DNA of 59,569 nucleotides, from NCBI GenBank assembly GCA_030694975.1, contig JAUYTU010000009.1, forward strand, positions 1 to 59,569, read 5' to 3'. How positions within the stretch are numbered: the stretch's first letter is position 1; each line of letters starts with the position of its first letter. The notes under the pieces were generated by a model that was not told the DNA's origin, did not search any database, and saw nothing but the letters and a program-made list of their open reading frames with translations. The DNA is from Erysipelotrichaceae bacterium. GTDB lineage: Bacteria > Bacillota_I > Bacilli_A > Erysipelotrichales > Erysipelotrichaceae. Positions 36,616 through 47,290 of the stretch are shown here, in pieces. Position numbers and translations under genes: made by a program.

Positions 36616-38592
36616 TTACTCAGCTTTCATTTCGATGATGATATCGCGTAGCTCGGCTGCCCGTTCAAAATCAAGAACACGAGCGGCTTCGTGCATTTCT
36701 TTTTCCAACTGACGAATGACTTCATCTTTTTCTTTTTTACCAACCTTACCTTTTTTCTTTAGCAGCCGAGCCGTCATTTCCTGGGTTTCTTTTCCGCGAA
36801 TTGAATCACGGATTTCCTTGACGATCGTTTTCGGAGTAACGTTGTTGTCAATATTATACTGCTCTTGCACAGTGCGTCTACGATTGGTTTCGTTGATTGC
36901 ATTGATCATCGAGTCAGTCATACGGTCAGCATATAAGATGACCTTCCCATCCGAGTTGCGTGCTGCCCGACCGATGGTTTGAATCAATGAGCGCGTTGAA
37001 CGAAGAAATCCTTCCTTATCCGCATCCAAAATCGCTACCAACGATACTTCCGGCAAATCCAATCCTTCTCTTAAAAGGTTGATTCCGACCAGTACATCGT
37101 ACTTCCCTTTACGCAAATCGCGTATGATGTCAATGCGTTCAAGCGTCTTGGTTTCATGATGTAAATAAGCTACATTTAAGTTCAATTTCTTCAGATATCC
37201 GGTCAGTTCTTCCGCCATTTTGACGGTCAATGTGGTGATTAACACCCGTTGGTTTTTGGCCATGCGCAATTTGATTTGGTCGACGATGTCATCGATTTGA
37301 CCGCGTGACGGTTTGACTTCGATTTGCGGATCTAGCAGTCCGGTCGGGCGAATGATTTGTTCGACGATTTCCCCGTTGGTTAACTGAGTTTCATAATCAC
37401 CGGGAGTTGCGGATACGAAAATCGTTTGCGGTGTCAATTTTTCAAATTCTGCAAATTTCAGGGGTCGGTTATCGAGTGCTGAAGGCAAGCGGAATCCAAA
37501 CTCTACAAGAACTTCTTTGCGAGCTCGGTCACCGTTATACATGCCTTTAACTTGAGGGATACTGGCATGAGACTCATCCACCACAAACAAAAAATCTTTA
37601 GGAAAGAAGTCGAAAATAGTAAAGGGTCGCTGTCCTTCTGCTCGGCCATCGATATGACGGGAGTAGTTTTCTATGCCCGGACAAAATCCAAATTCGCGCA
37701 AGGCTTCCAAATCATAACGGGTCCGTTGTTCCAGGCGTTGCTTTTCAAGAAGCTTACCTTCTTTCTCAAACTCTATCAGTCGCTCCCTTAGCTCGGCTTC
37801 GATATCATTGCATGCCCTCAAGATATGTTCTTTATTGCGTGCATATTCATTGGCGGGGAAGATGTGATATAAGGAATAAGCGTTGATAATCTTGCCGGTA
37901 ATGGGATCAACTTCTGTGATGCGTTCGATTTCGTTGTCAAACATTTCAATACGCAGAATGAATGCATCGGTATAACCCAAGCAGATCTCGATTACATCGC
38001 CTCGAACCCGAAAGGTTCCACGCGTTTGTTCGATGTCATTGCGTTGATACTGGCGCTCCACAAGTGTGTGTAACAGCTGTTGGCGATCAATGGTTTCTTC
38101 GACTCGAAGGGTAAAGAACATGTCGCGATATAATTCCGGATCGCTGGATGCGTAGATACAGGCGACAGAAGCGACGACGATCGTGTCTCTGCGTTGAAGG
38201 ATACTGTTAATCGAGGATAAGCGCAACATATCCAATTCTGCATTGATCATCGCACTTTTTTCAATGTATGTATCGGTTCTTGGCATATAGGCTTCTGGTT
38301 GATAGTAGTCAAAGTTTGACACAAAATACTCTACCCGATTGTTTGGGAAGAGTTCTTTGAATTCTGAATATAGCTGTCCGGCCAGTGTTTTGTTATGTAC
38401 CAAGACCAAGGTGGGCCGATTGACTCGTGCAATTACCTGGGACACGGTAAAAGTCTTACCGGTTCCGGTAGCACCTAAGAGGACTTGGGCTTTTTTATTT
38501 TGATTTAATCCTTCTACCAGTTGTTCAATCGCTTTGGGTTGGTCCCCTTTGGGATCAAAAGTGGAGACCAGTTGAAAGCTTTGGTCATTCAT
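36616..38592 (-). CDS. uvrB: Excinuclease ABC subunit B
   Basis: The helicase-like damage-verification subunit, 658 residues. Walker A GATGTGKT (about 40-47), the beta-hairpin region YYQPEAYMP (about 95), DESHASIPQ (Walker B area), and the C-terminal UVR motif [19 protein letters not shown] (about 631-649) that binds UvrC. Its start overlaps the end of the S41 protease by eight bases, so the two are one transcription unit. Confidence 0.98.
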   Translation of the reverse strand: MNDQSFQLVSTFDPKGDQPKAIEQLVEGLNQNKKAQVLLGATGTGKTFTVSQVIARVNRPTLVLVHNKTLAGQLYSEFKELFPNNRVEYFVSNFDYYQPEAYMPRTDTYIEKSAMINAELDMLRLSSINSILQRRDTIVVASVACIYASSDPELYRDMFFTLRVEETIDRQQLLHTLVERQYQRNDIEQTRGTFRVRGDVIEICLGYTDAFILRIEMFDNEIERITEVDPITGKIINAYSLYHIFPANEYARNKEHILRACNDIEAELRERLIEFEKEGKLLEKQRLEQRTRYDLEALREFGFCPGIENYSRHIDGRAEGQRPFTIFDFFPKDFLFVVDESHASIPQVKGMYNGDRARKEVLVEFGFRLPSALDNRPLKFAEFEKLTPQTIFVSATPGDYETQLTNGEIVEQIIRPTGLLDPQIEVKPSRGQIDDIVDQIKLRMAKNQRVLITTLTVKMAEELTGYLKKLNLNVAYLHHETKTLERIDIIRDLRKGKYDVLVGINLLREGLDLPEVSLVAILDADKEGFLRSTRSLIQTIGRAARNSDGKVILYADRMTDSMINAINETNRRRTVQEQYNIDNNVTPKTIVKEIRDSIRGKETQEMTARLLKKKGKVGKKEKDEVIRQLEKEMHEAARVLDFERAAELRDIIIEMKAE

Positions 38593-40066
38593 TGATGAGT
38601 TCTAGTGCTTTCTGTAATTGTGAATCCAAGGTTGCGCGATTGGTAAACCAGAAGCGAATGATTTCGGTGGATAAAACTTGCAGAGTTTTCTTGTCTAGAC
38701 GTTCTGATTCTTCCAGAGCATAATCAGCTTTGAATTTAACGATTGCATCTACAGTCGATTGATCAAAGTAGCCATCTGTACGGTTTACGTTGTACCCTAA
38801 GAAATCAAGGGCTAATTGAGCGAGCTCAACACTTTCATCCACCTGATCCAATCCATAGGTAACGCCATCATCTAATACGATTTTATCGAAGTAGAAAACA
38901 GGGTGTAGCTCAACAATATAGTCCGGTTTTATTCCGACGCCATGAATAGCATTGCCATTGGGTGTCTTCCATTGAGCCGTTGTGAACTTAAGTGCACTGC
39001 CATCCGCAAAGGGTCGGGTAATCTGTACGGTGCCTTTACCATACGTTTGAACACCGACCACTTTGATACCGGCCTGCTCTTGCAAGGCTGCGGTCAAAAC
39101 TTCAGATGCACTGGCCGTATTCGCATTAACCAAGATAACGATATCTTTGAAGTTGGTCATTTGACCGCCTAAGGTCTTACCAATTTCACTGGTTCCGTCT
39201 TTGTATTCTTGTCGGATCACGATGGCGTCTTTGGGTAACAGTAAACTGGATATGCCGACTAAGGTATTTAAATACCCCCCGCCATTATCTCTTAAATCTA
39301 TAACAAGCTTGGATACATTTTTTTCTTGCATATCATTAAGATAAGTAACGACTTCCTGTGTGGTGGACGATCCGAATTGGTATATTTCAAGATATCCGAC
39401 ATTCCCAGCAAGAATCTGTCCAAACGCTGAATTCTTTACAAGTCCGCGGATGATTTCTTTCTTAACGACCACTCCGGCACGTAAAAATTCGATAATAACC
39501 GTGGTTCCTTCTTCGCCTTTGACTCTTGAAGCGATTTCTTCAGATTCCATTCCTTTAATATCCACTCCATCAACCGTATAAATAATATCCCCAGGCATAA
39601 CACCGAAGGCTTCTGCCGGTGAGTTTTTGAATACTCGTTCCACCACCGGGTAACCGTCTCCGCTCATGTAGTATTGTACGCCGATTCCCACAAATCCCAT
39701 GTCAATGGAATCATTAAATTGTGCTACTTCTTCAGCAGTCATGTAGTCGGTATGAATGTCTCCGTTGAGATCGATCATGCCATTGATGGCATTATCAAGC
39801 AACCAAGTTTCAAGGTCTTCGACATCTTTGCCGAAATACCATTGAGCGGACAAGGTTTCGATGATTGCATCCAAACGGGTATACTTTCCTGAGTTATTGA
39901 CAGTAATCGGCGTTTGAAGAAAAGATCCAAATAGCCATCCGATGCCAAAGGAAAGAACGATCGCAATTATGACCGTGCTTACAAATATTTTCTTGCGCTT
40001 TCGGTTGGCTTTTTCATCGGGCCAAACGTGGCGCTCTAATTTAATTCTTACGTTTTCTTCTTCCAT
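38585..40066 (-). CDS. C-terminal processing protease (S41) with PDZ and PG-binding domains
   Basis: A 493-residue membrane-anchored serine protease: a cytoplasmic basic N-terminus, one transmembrane helix (27-48), a PDZ domain (about 115-200), the S41 core with catalytic S319 (NANTASASE) and K344 (TYGKGTVQ), and a peptidoglycan-binding-type domain (about 403-470, [20 protein letters not shown]). Related CtpB/Prc proteins trim wall enzymes or signalling proteins. It is upstream of and overlaps uvrB; in many Firmicutes it sits next to ftsEX, from which it is separated here by 14 kb. Confidence 0.93.
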   Translation of the reverse strand: MEEENVRIKLERHVWPDEKANRKRKKIFVSTVIIAIVLSFGIGWLFGSFLQTPITVNNSGKYTRLDAIIETLSAQWYFGKDVEDLETWLLDNAINGMIDLNGDIHTDYMTAEEVAQFNDSIDMGFVGIGVQYYMSGDGYPVVERVFKNSPAEAFGVMPGDIIYTVDGVDIKGMESEEIASRVKGEEGTTVIIEFLRAGVVVKKEIIRGLVKNSAFGQILAGNVGYLEIYQFGSSTTQEVVTYLNDMQEKNVSKLVIDLRDNGGGYLNTLVGISSLLLPKDAIVIRQEYKDGTSEIGKTLGGQMTNFKDIVILVNANTASASEVLTAALQEQAGIKVVGVQTYGKGTVQITRPFADGSALKFTTAQWKTPNGNAIHGVGIKPDYIVELHPVFYFDKIVLDDGVTYGLDQVDESVELAQLALDFLGYNVNRTDGYFDQSTVDAIVKFKADYALEESERLDKKTLQVLSTEIIRFWFTNRATLDSQLQKALELINE

Positions 40067-40164
40067 ATCGTTACCTCGCAGTACGCTTATTTTAGCACAA
40101 GTCCATGATGGTGTTCATACTAAGTTGCCCACACTATCTATTTTCACACATTATACACAACATT

Positions 40165-42492
40165 TTATGACTTTTCGGTTTTTTTTCGTTCAAATAAATA
40201 CAAGCGTGCCGATTGATCGAACATGATTCGCGATTCCTCATGCAATCCGGCCACAAATGGTTGTTTTAATGCCCACCCAGCCAAGTTTAAGCAATCGCCA
40301 TACGCATTCAGATTCTCGTGTTCACTTTTCACTTTCATGAAAATATCAACTGTCTTATGTAATAGAGAATTTGGTTTGATATGAATCGGGGAGACATAGT
40401 TGATTAAATCCCCAAATTCTATGATGCTCATATCAAAGGGAACTGACTTGACGGAGTAATATCCATCTTCGTCCAGTCCTCGGGTAATAAATCGCTCACT
40501 TTTAACATTGACCGGATTTCGTGATTGAAAGTACATGGCTACAGCTGCTTGTTTCTGTTGGTCGACACACATCCAGCGAACCTGGTTTTTATCGCACATG
40601 ATTCGATAAAACGTACCATACTGAAGCGTATTTCGATAAGCTTTATACAAGGTTATATGTGCAGCGATTTCTTTTTTCTGCTTATCATTACAATCGTTCA
40701 AATTGATCTCACATCCAAATACACCGAAACTGGCAACAGCCAGACGAGAGTTCAATGGTGATATCCGTCGGGTCTGATGATTCGGTACAGCACTGATGTG
40801 TGCGGATATTGAGGATAGCGGATAGCCGTAACTGGTTCCGGTCTGAATGACCGTGCGATCGAGGGCATCGGTATTATCGCTTGTCCAGATTTGCGGAGTG
40901 TAACATAACATGCCCAGATCAAAGCGGTTTCCGCCGGATGCACAACTCTCAAACAGTACATGTGGAAATCGCAGGATAAGCTGTTCTAAAACGCGGTATG
41001 TTCCCAATATAAATGAGTGTGTGAATTTTCCTTGGTGATCAAGGATCGATCCATAATGATCGGAGAAGATTCGGTTGTAATCCCACTTTACAAAGCTCAC
41101 TTCGGCTTCGGTGAAGATTTGAGTTAATCGCTCGATCAGATAATCTTGTACTTGGGGATTGCTCATGTCGATCAGTCGTTGATTTCGACTGAGTGATGCC
41201 TCGCAATCAACTCTGCCAACGGCCCAATCCGGATGCGCACGATATAAGTCACTGTCTTCGTTAATCATTTCCGGTTCTACCCATAAGCCAAAACTCATGT
41301 TCATGGCTTGGATTTGTTTGCTCAACCAATTCAAACCGTGGGGAAGTTTCTTGGTATCGGTATACCAGTCGCCCAGTGCACGCAGGTCGTCTTTACGGTT
41401 TTTAAACCAGCCGTCATCCAACACAAAGCATTCTACCCCGATTTTTGAGGCCTCTTTTGCCAAATTCAGTATCTTACTTTCAGAAAAATTAAAATAGGTT
41501 GCTTCCCAATTGTTCAGTACGACAGGGCGTTCTTTGTTTTTCCACTCCCCGTGAATGATGTTTTGATTGATGAAACTGTGAAACTGTTGGCTCAGTTGAT
41601 TGAGTCCAAAAAAGCTAAATGAGAAAACAGCTTCGGGAGATTGGAAAGTTTCATCGGGTTTTAATGGCCAGTGAAAGTGAGTCGGATGGATGCCACTCAG
41701 TATTCTCAATCGATCATAAGCGCTGACTTCGATGTTACTTTGATGATTTCCGGAATATATAAGATTAAATCCTAAACACTCTCCCAGATCCTCATCTGTA
41801 TGTGCTTTCTTTAATATAAAGAACGGATTTTGACGATTACTTGAACTACCGGCTAAGCTCTCTACAACGCTTCGCCCATACCCGATATCCCGTGTATGAG
41901 GGGTGCGTTCCCTTCCCCAATGTCCATCGAATGTCATGATTTGCCAGTCGATGTCATCACGGTCCAATTGCATGGAGAATAGTGATTCAATGGTGATGAT
42001 CATTTCTGTTTGATTAATCAGTTTACTGCTACGTACAATCACATCCGACTCATAAAATGAGCTGTACTTTAATTGAAGATATATTTCATGATTCTTTTCT
42101 TTTAAGGTAATGATTATCGTTTCAATTTCATCATCAGATCCATAACTGCTCGGAAGTCCTTTTAAAGCTTCTTTTCCTCTTTTTCTTTCGGCTTTATGAA
42201 ATACAAAATCCGACACATACGATGTGTCGGGGAAGATAATCTCTACTAAAGACTGGCGGATGTCTCCTTTTCCGGGGGAGGAGTGTTCGAGCATGCGGTG
42301 CTCTAAAGAGATATGGGGAACTTTGCGATCGTAGACAACGCAGTTCCCACTAGGGAATACCGCTTTTTCACTTAATACCGAGGGATCTTCCAACCGTATC
42401 TTCTTTCCATAGTAAAGATGTTCGAGTTGGCCGGTGGACAACACCGTGAATGCGTAGCTGGTATTTTTTGTTTGTAAGTGGAACAGTTCCAT
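40165..42492 (-). CDS. Alpha-galactosidase (GH36)
   Basis: Hydrolyses terminal alpha-1,6-galactose from raffinose-family sugars; 775 residues, start ATG 42492 with GGAGGTAAT. The GH36 core shows the nucleophile D471 in VKWDYNR and acid/base D539 in WTSDNTDA, as well as ESCASGGNRFD. There is no signal peptide, so it is a cytoplasmic enzyme that would need an oligosaccharide importer not seen here. It is divergent from pepT with overlapping promoters. Confidence 0.93.
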   Translation of the reverse strand: MELFHLQTKNTSYAFTVLSTGQLEHLYYGKKIRLEDPSVLSEKAVFPSGNCVVYDRKVPHISLEHRMLEHSSPGKGDIRQSLVEIIFPDTSYVSDFVFHKAERKRGKEALKGLPSSYGSDDEIETIIITLKEKNHEIYLQLKYSSFYESDVIVRSSKLINQTEMIITIESLFSMQLDRDDIDWQIMTFDGHWGRERTPHTRDIGYGRSVVESLAGSSSNRQNPFFILKKAHTDEDLGECLGFNLIYSGNHQSNIEVSAYDRLRILSGIHPTHFHWPLKPDETFQSPEAVFSFSFFGLNQLSQQFHSFINQNIIHGEWKNKERPVVLNNWEATYFNFSESKILNLAKEASKIGVECFVLDDGWFKNRKDDLRALGDWYTDTKKLPHGLNWLSKQIQAMNMSFGLWVEPEMINEDSDLYRAHPDWAVGRVDCEASLSRNQRLIDMSNPQVQDYLIERLTQIFTEAEVSFVKWDYNRIFSDHYGSILDHQGKFTHSFILGTYRVLEQLILRFPHVLFESCASGGNRFDLGMLCYTPQIWTSDNTDALDRTVIQTGTSYGYPLSSISAHISAVPNHQTRRISPLNSRLAVASFGVFGCEINLNDCNDKQKKEIAAHITLYKAYRNTLQYGTFYRIMCDKNQVRWMCVDQQKQAAVAMYFQSRNPVNVKSERFITRGLDEDGYYSVKSVPFDMSIIEFGDLINYVSPIHIKPNSLLHKTVDIFMKVKSEHENLNAYGDCLNLAGWALKQPFVAGLHEESRIMFDQSARLYLFERKKTEKS

Positions 42493-42519
42493 AAAATTAC
42501 CTCCGTTCCCGTTTGTTAA

Positions 42520-42560
42520 ATTATAGCACAACTTGAGTTTTACGGCGGATGGTCTATAAT
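42520..42560. promoter_or_regulatory. Divergent promoters of the alpha-galactosidase and pepT
   Basis: On the plus strand, TTGAGT (42533-42538), a 16-base spacer and TATAAT (42555-42560) drive pepT. On the minus strand, an extended -10 TGCTATAAT (42528-42520) drives the alpha-galactosidase. The two regions overlap. Confidence 0.7.
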
Positions 42561-42587
42561 AGAAATATCGAATGAAAGTAGGAAATT

Positions 42588-43811
42588 ATGGAAACCATGA
42601 TAGAGCGGTTGATCCGCTATTGTAAAGTGAATACACGTTCGGATGAATCAAGCAAGTCTGTACCATCCACACCAGCACAAGTAGAATTTGCGAAGATGTT
42701 GGCGAATGAACTTTCGGTGTTGGGTTTTGGTGAAGTTGTTCATCGTTTGGACAATGGGTTTGTGACAGCGACGATTCCCTCAAATTCGGATCAAGTAGTT
42801 GATTCTTTGGGTTTTATCGCCCATTTCGACACAGCGGATTTTAATTCTGAGAACATTCAGCCTCAAATCATTGAGAACTATAACGGTCAAGATATTGTAT
42901 TAAATAAAGAGTTGGATGTTGTGATGAGTGTTAATAAGTTTCCAAATCTGAAGAATTATGTTGGTCACACGTTGGTTACAACCGACGGTACGACGTTATT
43001 GGGTGCGGATGACAAAGCAGGAATCGTTGAAATTATTGAGGCAATGTTGTACATAATGGCACATCCTGAACTCAAACACGGGGAAATTCGTGTTGCTTTC
43101 GGTCCGGATGAAGAAATCGGTCGCGGAGCAAATTTATTTGATGCGAAGGATTTCAGAGCAAGATATGCTTACACATTGGATGGCAGTGTCTTGGGAGAAT
43201 TAGAATATGAGAGTTTTAATGCGGCTTCGGCGAAGGTGACGTTGCATGGCGTGAGTGTACATCCGGGTACCGCGAAGGATAAGATGGTCAACACTTCGAA
43301 ATTAGCTTTGGAGTTTGATTCAATGTTGCCCCAAGATGAAGTTCCGGAGAAAACGGAAGGTTATCAAGGTTTCTTCCTTTTGAGTGAAATGAAAACGACG
43401 ATCGAATTGGGTCATATGAGCTATATCATTCGTGATCATGACAAGGAGACGTTTTTATTGCGTAAGCAGTTGATTTGGGATAATGCGAAGACGATGAACG
43501 ATAAATACGGAACAAGTCGCGTCGTTGTGGATATGAAGGATTCCTATTATAATATGGCGGAAGTTATTTCTAAAGACTTTAAGCCGGTTGAATTAGCGAA
43601 GCAGGCAATGGCGAATTTAGGTATTACTCCTATAATAAAGCCGATTCGCGGTGGAACGGACGGATCGAAGATTTCATTTATGGGAATACCAACCCCAAAT
43701 TTGTTTACAGGTGCTGAGAATTTCCACGGAAAATTTGAATTTGCTTCGAAGGAAGTCATGGAGAAAGCCGTGAGTGTAATCATTGAGATCGTTAAGCTTA
43801 ATGCAAAATAA
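42588..43811 (+). CDS. pepT: Peptidase T (tripeptide aminopeptidase, M20)
   Basis: Removes the N-terminal residue of tripeptides; a cytoplasmic dizinc enzyme of 407 residues. Metal-ligand and catalytic residues are in place: H79/D81 (AHFDTAD), D141 (GADDKAG), E175-E176 (GPDEEIGRG), D198 (TLDGS) and the late H in ENFHGKFEFA. AGGA precedes the ATG. It is on the plus strand, followed by an attenuator-like terminator and the photolyase. Confidence 0.97.
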   Translation: METMIERLIRYCKVNTRSDESSKSVPSTPAQVEFAKMLANELSVLGFGEVVHRLDNGFVTATIPSNSDQVVDSLGFIAHFDTADFNSENIQPQIIENYNGQDIVLNKELDVVMSVNKFPNLKNYVGHTLVTTDGTTLLGADDKAGIVEIIEAMLYIMAHPELKHGEIRVAFGPDEEIGRGANLFDAKDFRARYAYTLDGSVLGELEYESFNAASAKVTLHGVSVHPGTAKDKMVNTSKLALEFDSMLPQDEVPEKTEGYQGFFLLSEMKTTIELGHMSYIIRDHDKETFLLRKQLIWDNAKTMNDKYGTSRVVVDMKDSYYNMAEVISKDFKPVELAKQAMANLGITPIIKPIRGGTDGSKISFMGIPTPNLFTGAENFHGKFEFASKEVMEKAVSVIIEIVKLNAK

Positions 43812-43833
43812 GGCGGGTTTCCCCGCTTTTTGT
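43811..43833 (+). terminator. Terminator/attenuator between pepT and phr
   Basis: The stem gcggg/cccgc (43813-43826), then five T, starting at the pepT stop. The photolyase ribosome site lies just after it, so phr depends on partial read-through unless it has an unseen promoter. Confidence 0.75.
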
Positions 43834-43845
43834 TAAAGGGGACAT

Positions 43846-45132
43846 ATGAAAGAAAATGTGGTTATTTATTGGATGAGTCGGGCGATTCGAGTCAATGAGA
43901 ATCCGGCGCTTGTAGAAGCATCAAAAATAGCGAAGGAAAACAGTGCGAAGTTAATCGTAGTTTTTGCTTTGATTCCCAACTTTCCTTATGCCAATACACG
44001 TAATATGGACTTTTTGTTAAAAGGACTCGCAGAAGTTAGTGACAAATTAGCAACAAGGGGTATACCGCTCTATCTTTTTCAAGGTCATGCGCTTGAAGCG
44101 TTTGAACATTTTCAAAAAGAATATCGTATTCTTTCTATTATTAATGAACATCACGTCTTAAAGCCTTTTCTTTCTTCTCAAGAGAAAGTGCGGGAGTGGT
44201 GTTTGTATCAGGATGTTGATTTACAATTGATCAATACCGCCTGTGTAATTCCGGTGGAAGAAGCCAGTGGAAAACTGGAGTTTGCGGCGAAGACGATTCG
44301 AAATAAGATAATGAGTAAGTTTACGGAGTATCTGGATGAGATCGATTTTGATTATTCTCAGGATATGGATACAGCAGATAGATTTAAGAGAGATGAAGTT
44401 GATACATTATTAAACAACTATCCTAAACTCGCTCTCTCGCGCCTTCTTCCCGGAGAAGATGCCGCGGTTCACACACTCAACGACTTTATTACCCATGGTT
44501 TGGATCATTATGATCAGCGCAATCTCTTTGATGCTAAGGGTCAGTCCTATTTGTCCGCCTATTTACACTTTGGGATGATCTCCCCCGTGAAGATGATTCG
44601 TGAAGTCGAGAAAACCAACCATCCCAATGCTCCATTGTTTGTGGAGGAGGCGATGGTTCGAAGAGAACTTGCGGAGAATTATTGTCATTATCAGAAGAGT
44701 TATGATTCGCTTAAGGGTGCGTGGCCATGGGCAAGGGAGACATTAAGTTCACATCTTCAAGATACTAGAGAATACATTTACTCTCGTGAACAGTTTGAAC
44801 ATGCTCAGACACACGATGTATTATGGAATGCTTGTCAACGTATGGTTATCGAAGATGGCTATCTTCACTCGTATTTACGTATGTATTGGGCCAAGATGGT
44901 GCTCCTTTGGACCAAACATCCTCAGAATGCTATAGATATTTTAATTTATCTTAATGATACCTACTTTTTAGATGGACGTGATCCGAATGGATATACCGGA
45001 ATTATGTGGTGTGTGGCCGGTGTTCATGATCGTCCGTGGTTTAATCGGCCGGTCATTGGTTTGATTCGGGCGATGGGTAAGGATGGCACATTGAAGAAGA
45101 CGAAATTTGATCCTATGAGAGTAATTTATTGA
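43846..45132 (+). CDS. phr: Class II deoxyribodipyrimidine photolyase
   Basis: Light-driven repair of cyclobutane pyrimidine dimers with FAD. The 428 residues match the class II form: an N-terminal alpha/beta domain (YWMSRAIRVNENPAL), then FAD-domain signatures FVEEAMVRRELAENYCHY, SYLRMYWAKMVLLWT, LDGRDPNGYTGIMW and GVHDRPWF. Class II enzymes are patchily spread in bacteria and suggest a light-exposed habitat at some point. It sits in an accessory block together with pepT and is followed by a small membrane protein. Confidence 0.95.
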   Translation: MKENVVIYWMSRAIRVNENPALVEASKIAKENSAKLIVVFALIPNFPYANTRNMDFLLKGLAEVSDKLATRGIPLYLFQGHALEAFEHFQKEYRILSIINEHHVLKPFLSSQEKVREWCLYQDVDLQLINTACVIPVEEASGKLEFAAKTIRNKIMSKFTEYLDEIDFDYSQDMDTADRFKRDEVDTLLNNYPKLALSRLLPGEDAAVHTLNDFITHGLDHYDQRNLFDAKGQSYLSAYLHFGMISPVKMIREVEKTNHPNAPLFVEEAMVRRELAENYCHYQKSYDSLKGAWPWARETLSSHLQDTREYIYSREQFEHAQTHDVLWNACQRMVIEDGYLHSYLRMYWAKMVLLWTKHPQNAIDILIYLNDTYFLDGRDPNGYTGIMWCVAGVHDRPWFNRPVIGLIRAMGKDGTLKKTKFDPMRVIY

Positions 45133-45163
45133 TAGTCTGTTAAACTTTTAAATGGGGGTACTT

Positions 45164-45376
45164 ATGAGAGAACTAATACAATTTGGTACATATCTGGCAT
45201 TCATCTTCTTTGTATCTTGGATCGTTTACAGTTCCGCAAAGTTCTTTGGGGTAGCTTATAAGAAGAATGAGTTTATCGAGAATCATGTTCTTAAGTTTGT
45301 TGTCGCTCTATTCTTTTCGATCATTTATGGTGTTGCGGCTTTATTTGGCGGTATCCCAACAAAAGATGTCGATTAA
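45164..45376 (+). CDS. Small membrane protein, two helices
   Basis: A 70-residue protein with start ATG 45164 (MRELIQFGTYLAFIFFV), with GGGGGT just upstream. Helices at about 6-26 and 44-64, with a short KKNEFIENH linker. No family is known. It is the last gene of the plus-strand group (pepT-phr-this), with a terminator following. Confidence 0.7.
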   Translation: MRELIQFGTYLAFIFFVSWIVYSSAKFFGVAYKKNEFIENHVLKFVVALFFSIIYGVAALFGGIPTKDVD

Positions 45377-45413
45377 AAACAGCAGAAGAATACTAAATAC
45401 CATTTAACTACGA

Positions 45414-45444
45414 AACAACGAAGAGATCCTCGTTGTTTTTTTGC
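45414..45444 (+). terminator. Terminator of the pepT-phr group
   Basis: An 8-bp stem aacaacga/tcgttgtt, loop agagatcc, followed by six or more T. Confidence 0.9.
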
Positions 45445-45475
45445 TAACAGTTTGATTGACAAAGATAATAATCAG

Positions 45476-46243
45476 CTACAATCCATAAACAGTGATAAGT
45501 AAGTCTTTTATTTCTTGCATTGATATATCCACAATGCCTAACTGCTTAAGAAACAGATCATTTTCGATAATATCTGTCACGAGTAATAACATATCCTCTC
45601 GAATAACATCCGGGACATTTTCTATTCTTTCATTCACCAACAAACGAGACATTCTGAAAATATCATACTTGTGTTTTTTTATATCACTATTTTTAATGTT
45701 TTCCTTTTTTCCTTTACGAGATTTCAAATCAAGATAAGCTCGTGCTTTAAGCGGAATAATAACTCGATGATCGGCCAAAGGTATACCATCTATCGATATT
45801 TTGAGATTAATCATAAAATTGTAGTATTCCTGATTAAGTATGATTGCTGATAAACTCACGACTTCTTCCCCTATTGTCATCGGAAGAACAACTTGACCCT
45901 GAACATCCCTGAAAATATCAGGCAAAGGCGAAAGTAATTCGATCATACCAGGAAAGCCTACTTCTTCCGGCTTATCGAATCGATAGAAGCATCTTTTGCC
46001 ACTCGCTTTCATCGCTGTTCTGTATTTTCCTTTTTTAATATAAGACCAAAAGTGATGCACAAAATCAACACTAAGCGTTTGCACACATAGCACTATGTCT
46101 AAGTCTTTTGTGACCCTAAAATCAAATCCTGCATTTCCTAGTAAGATTTGACAAGCGCTCCCTCCAATCAGAATATAACTTTCGTGGTAATCCTGAAAAT
46201 AATTTTTAAACTCTTCAATTTCCCTGCTACCTAGTTTCCTCAT
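45476..46243 (-). CDS. AbiEii-like nucleotidyltransferase toxin
   Basis: A 255-residue protein with a nucleotidyltransferase fold: ILIGGSACQILLG (25-37) and the metal motif TKDLDIVL (45-52, D47 and D49). These are the hallmarks of AbiEii/AbiGii toxins of type IV toxin-antitoxin pairs, which transfer nucleotides to tRNA in characterised cases. Later LKARAYLDLKSRKGKK with a downstream helix (about 166-200) fits the family (K-rich, 'DIRKHK'-like). It follows the antitoxin by five bases. It is AT-rich compared with neighbours, suggesting transfer. Confidence 0.75.
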   Translation of the reverse strand: MRKLGSREIEEFKNYFQDYHESYILIGGSACQILLGNAGFDFRVTKDLDIVLCVQTLSVDFVHHFWSYIKKGKYRTAMKASGKRCFYRFDKPEEVGFPGMIELLSPLPDIFRDVQGQVVLPMTIGEEVVSLSAIILNQEYYNFMINLKISIDGIPLADHRVIIPLKARAYLDLKSRKGKKENIKNSDIKKHKYDIFRMSRLLVNERIENVPDVIREDMLLLVTDIIENDLFLKQLGIVDISMQEIKDLLITVYGL

Positions 46244-46248
46244 ACTTT

Positions 46249-47259
46249 TTACTTAGATTTCCAATTGTACGTTATCATCATGTTTTCAATTTCGCCTTGT
46301 ATTCTCTCATCGATTTCCTCCTTGAACATCAAAGCAATCGCTAATGGATGTAACAATTTTTCATTGTGAGGCATTCGATGCTTAAATATGTAAATGGTTG
46401 AAGAATTACTATCTTTGATTGGTATTTCTTCAATTTCATTTGAAATCAATTTATACTGCTTACTTGTAATACCGTATTCTACATTTTCTGGATGAGCTAA
46501 CATTGAATACTGTGTCAATGCAGATTCTCCTGCTACCAAAAGCTTTTCTATAACAGCATTTTCTAGTATATCCGATTTAAAGTAGACTTTTCTAAGAAGC
46601 GGATTTATTAGGAAGGATTGAGCTTTCTTCCACGTCTCTTCCTCTGTTGAGAAGAATTTGTATTTTGAGGATTTATTACTCTTATCATATTTTACTAATC
46701 CCAAGATCTTTAACTCTGCATAAGCACGGGAAACAGTCATTTTTGTCATGTCTAATCTCTTTGCGCTTTGTTCCATGGACTTACTGAAATCACGAGTAAT
46801 TAGTAATTCTAAGAAAAGGGCTTGTGTAGATGGTGACATTTTAATTATAGATTCGTCATTACTGTTTGCATATCTCAACTCTCTTCTTTCACTAAATACC
46901 TTTCCCAGCTTTGGAATGTATATTTGTTTTCCAATCGAGACAAATGAGAGTTTCGCTTTAATCAGTTGCATTCGTAAATAGTTTGATATACTACCAAAAA
47001 CTAATATATAGCTAATATCGTTATCTTTATCTACGATTCTCTCTATATTTTGAATGTGTTTTTGGTAGATTTCAGCACTGAGATTACTCTTCCTTGAACA
47101 ATCGATCAAAATGAAAATTGAGTTGAATATTTCAACTTCTAGAAATTCATATCCTTTACTCAAATAAATTGGCAGTTTCTTGACCCATACAGATTCTTTT
47201 AAAACAACATCACAGTGAAAGTTATCCTTTATGTAACTAATTGCGGAGTTAAGTACCAT
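46249..47259 (-). CDS. AbiEi-like HTH antitoxin of the type IV pair
   Basis: A 336-residue protein. Residues about 1-130 form an N-terminal domain of unknown role. About 145-215 is a winged helix (LFLELLITRDFSKSMEQSAK then RLDMTKMTVSRAYAEL, LGLVKYD). The C-terminus (AGESALTQYSMLAHPE to the end) is the conserved effector region seen in partners of nucleotidyltransferase toxins, as I recall it. It is the upstream gene of the pair, with an operator array before it, as expected for an autoregulating antitoxin. Confidence 0.7.
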   Translation of the reverse strand: MVLNSAISYIKDNFHCDVVLKESVWVKKLPIYLSKGYEFLEVEIFNSIFILIDCSRKSNLSAEIYQKHIQNIERIVDKDNDISYILVFGSISNYLRMQLIKAKLSFVSIGKQIYIPKLGKVFSERRELRYANSNDESIIKMSPSTQALFLELLITRDFSKSMEQSAKRLDMTKMTVSRAYAELKILGLVKYDKSNKSSKYKFFSTEEETWKKAQSFLINPLLRKVYFKSDILENAVIEKLLVAGESALTQYSMLAHPENVEYGITSKQYKLISNEIEEIPIKDSNSSTIYIFKHRMPHNEKLLHPLAIALMFKEEIDERIQGEIENMMITYNWKSK

Positions 47260-47290
47260 GTAAATACCTCTTTGTATCTTTTATATTTTT

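Noticed and set aside
40067-40164. A confident promoter for the S41 protease-uvrB operon
   Set aside because: Two candidate -10 boxes exist (TATAAT near 40149 and an extended TGCTAAAAT near 40095), but neither has a good -35; I could not choose between them.
27430-45166. The same 13-base string around two starts (gggggtacttatg before 27440 and 45164)
   Set aside because: Both are ribosome-site-plus-start contexts, and a match of this size among AT-rich starts can arise by chance; used only as mild support for both starts.
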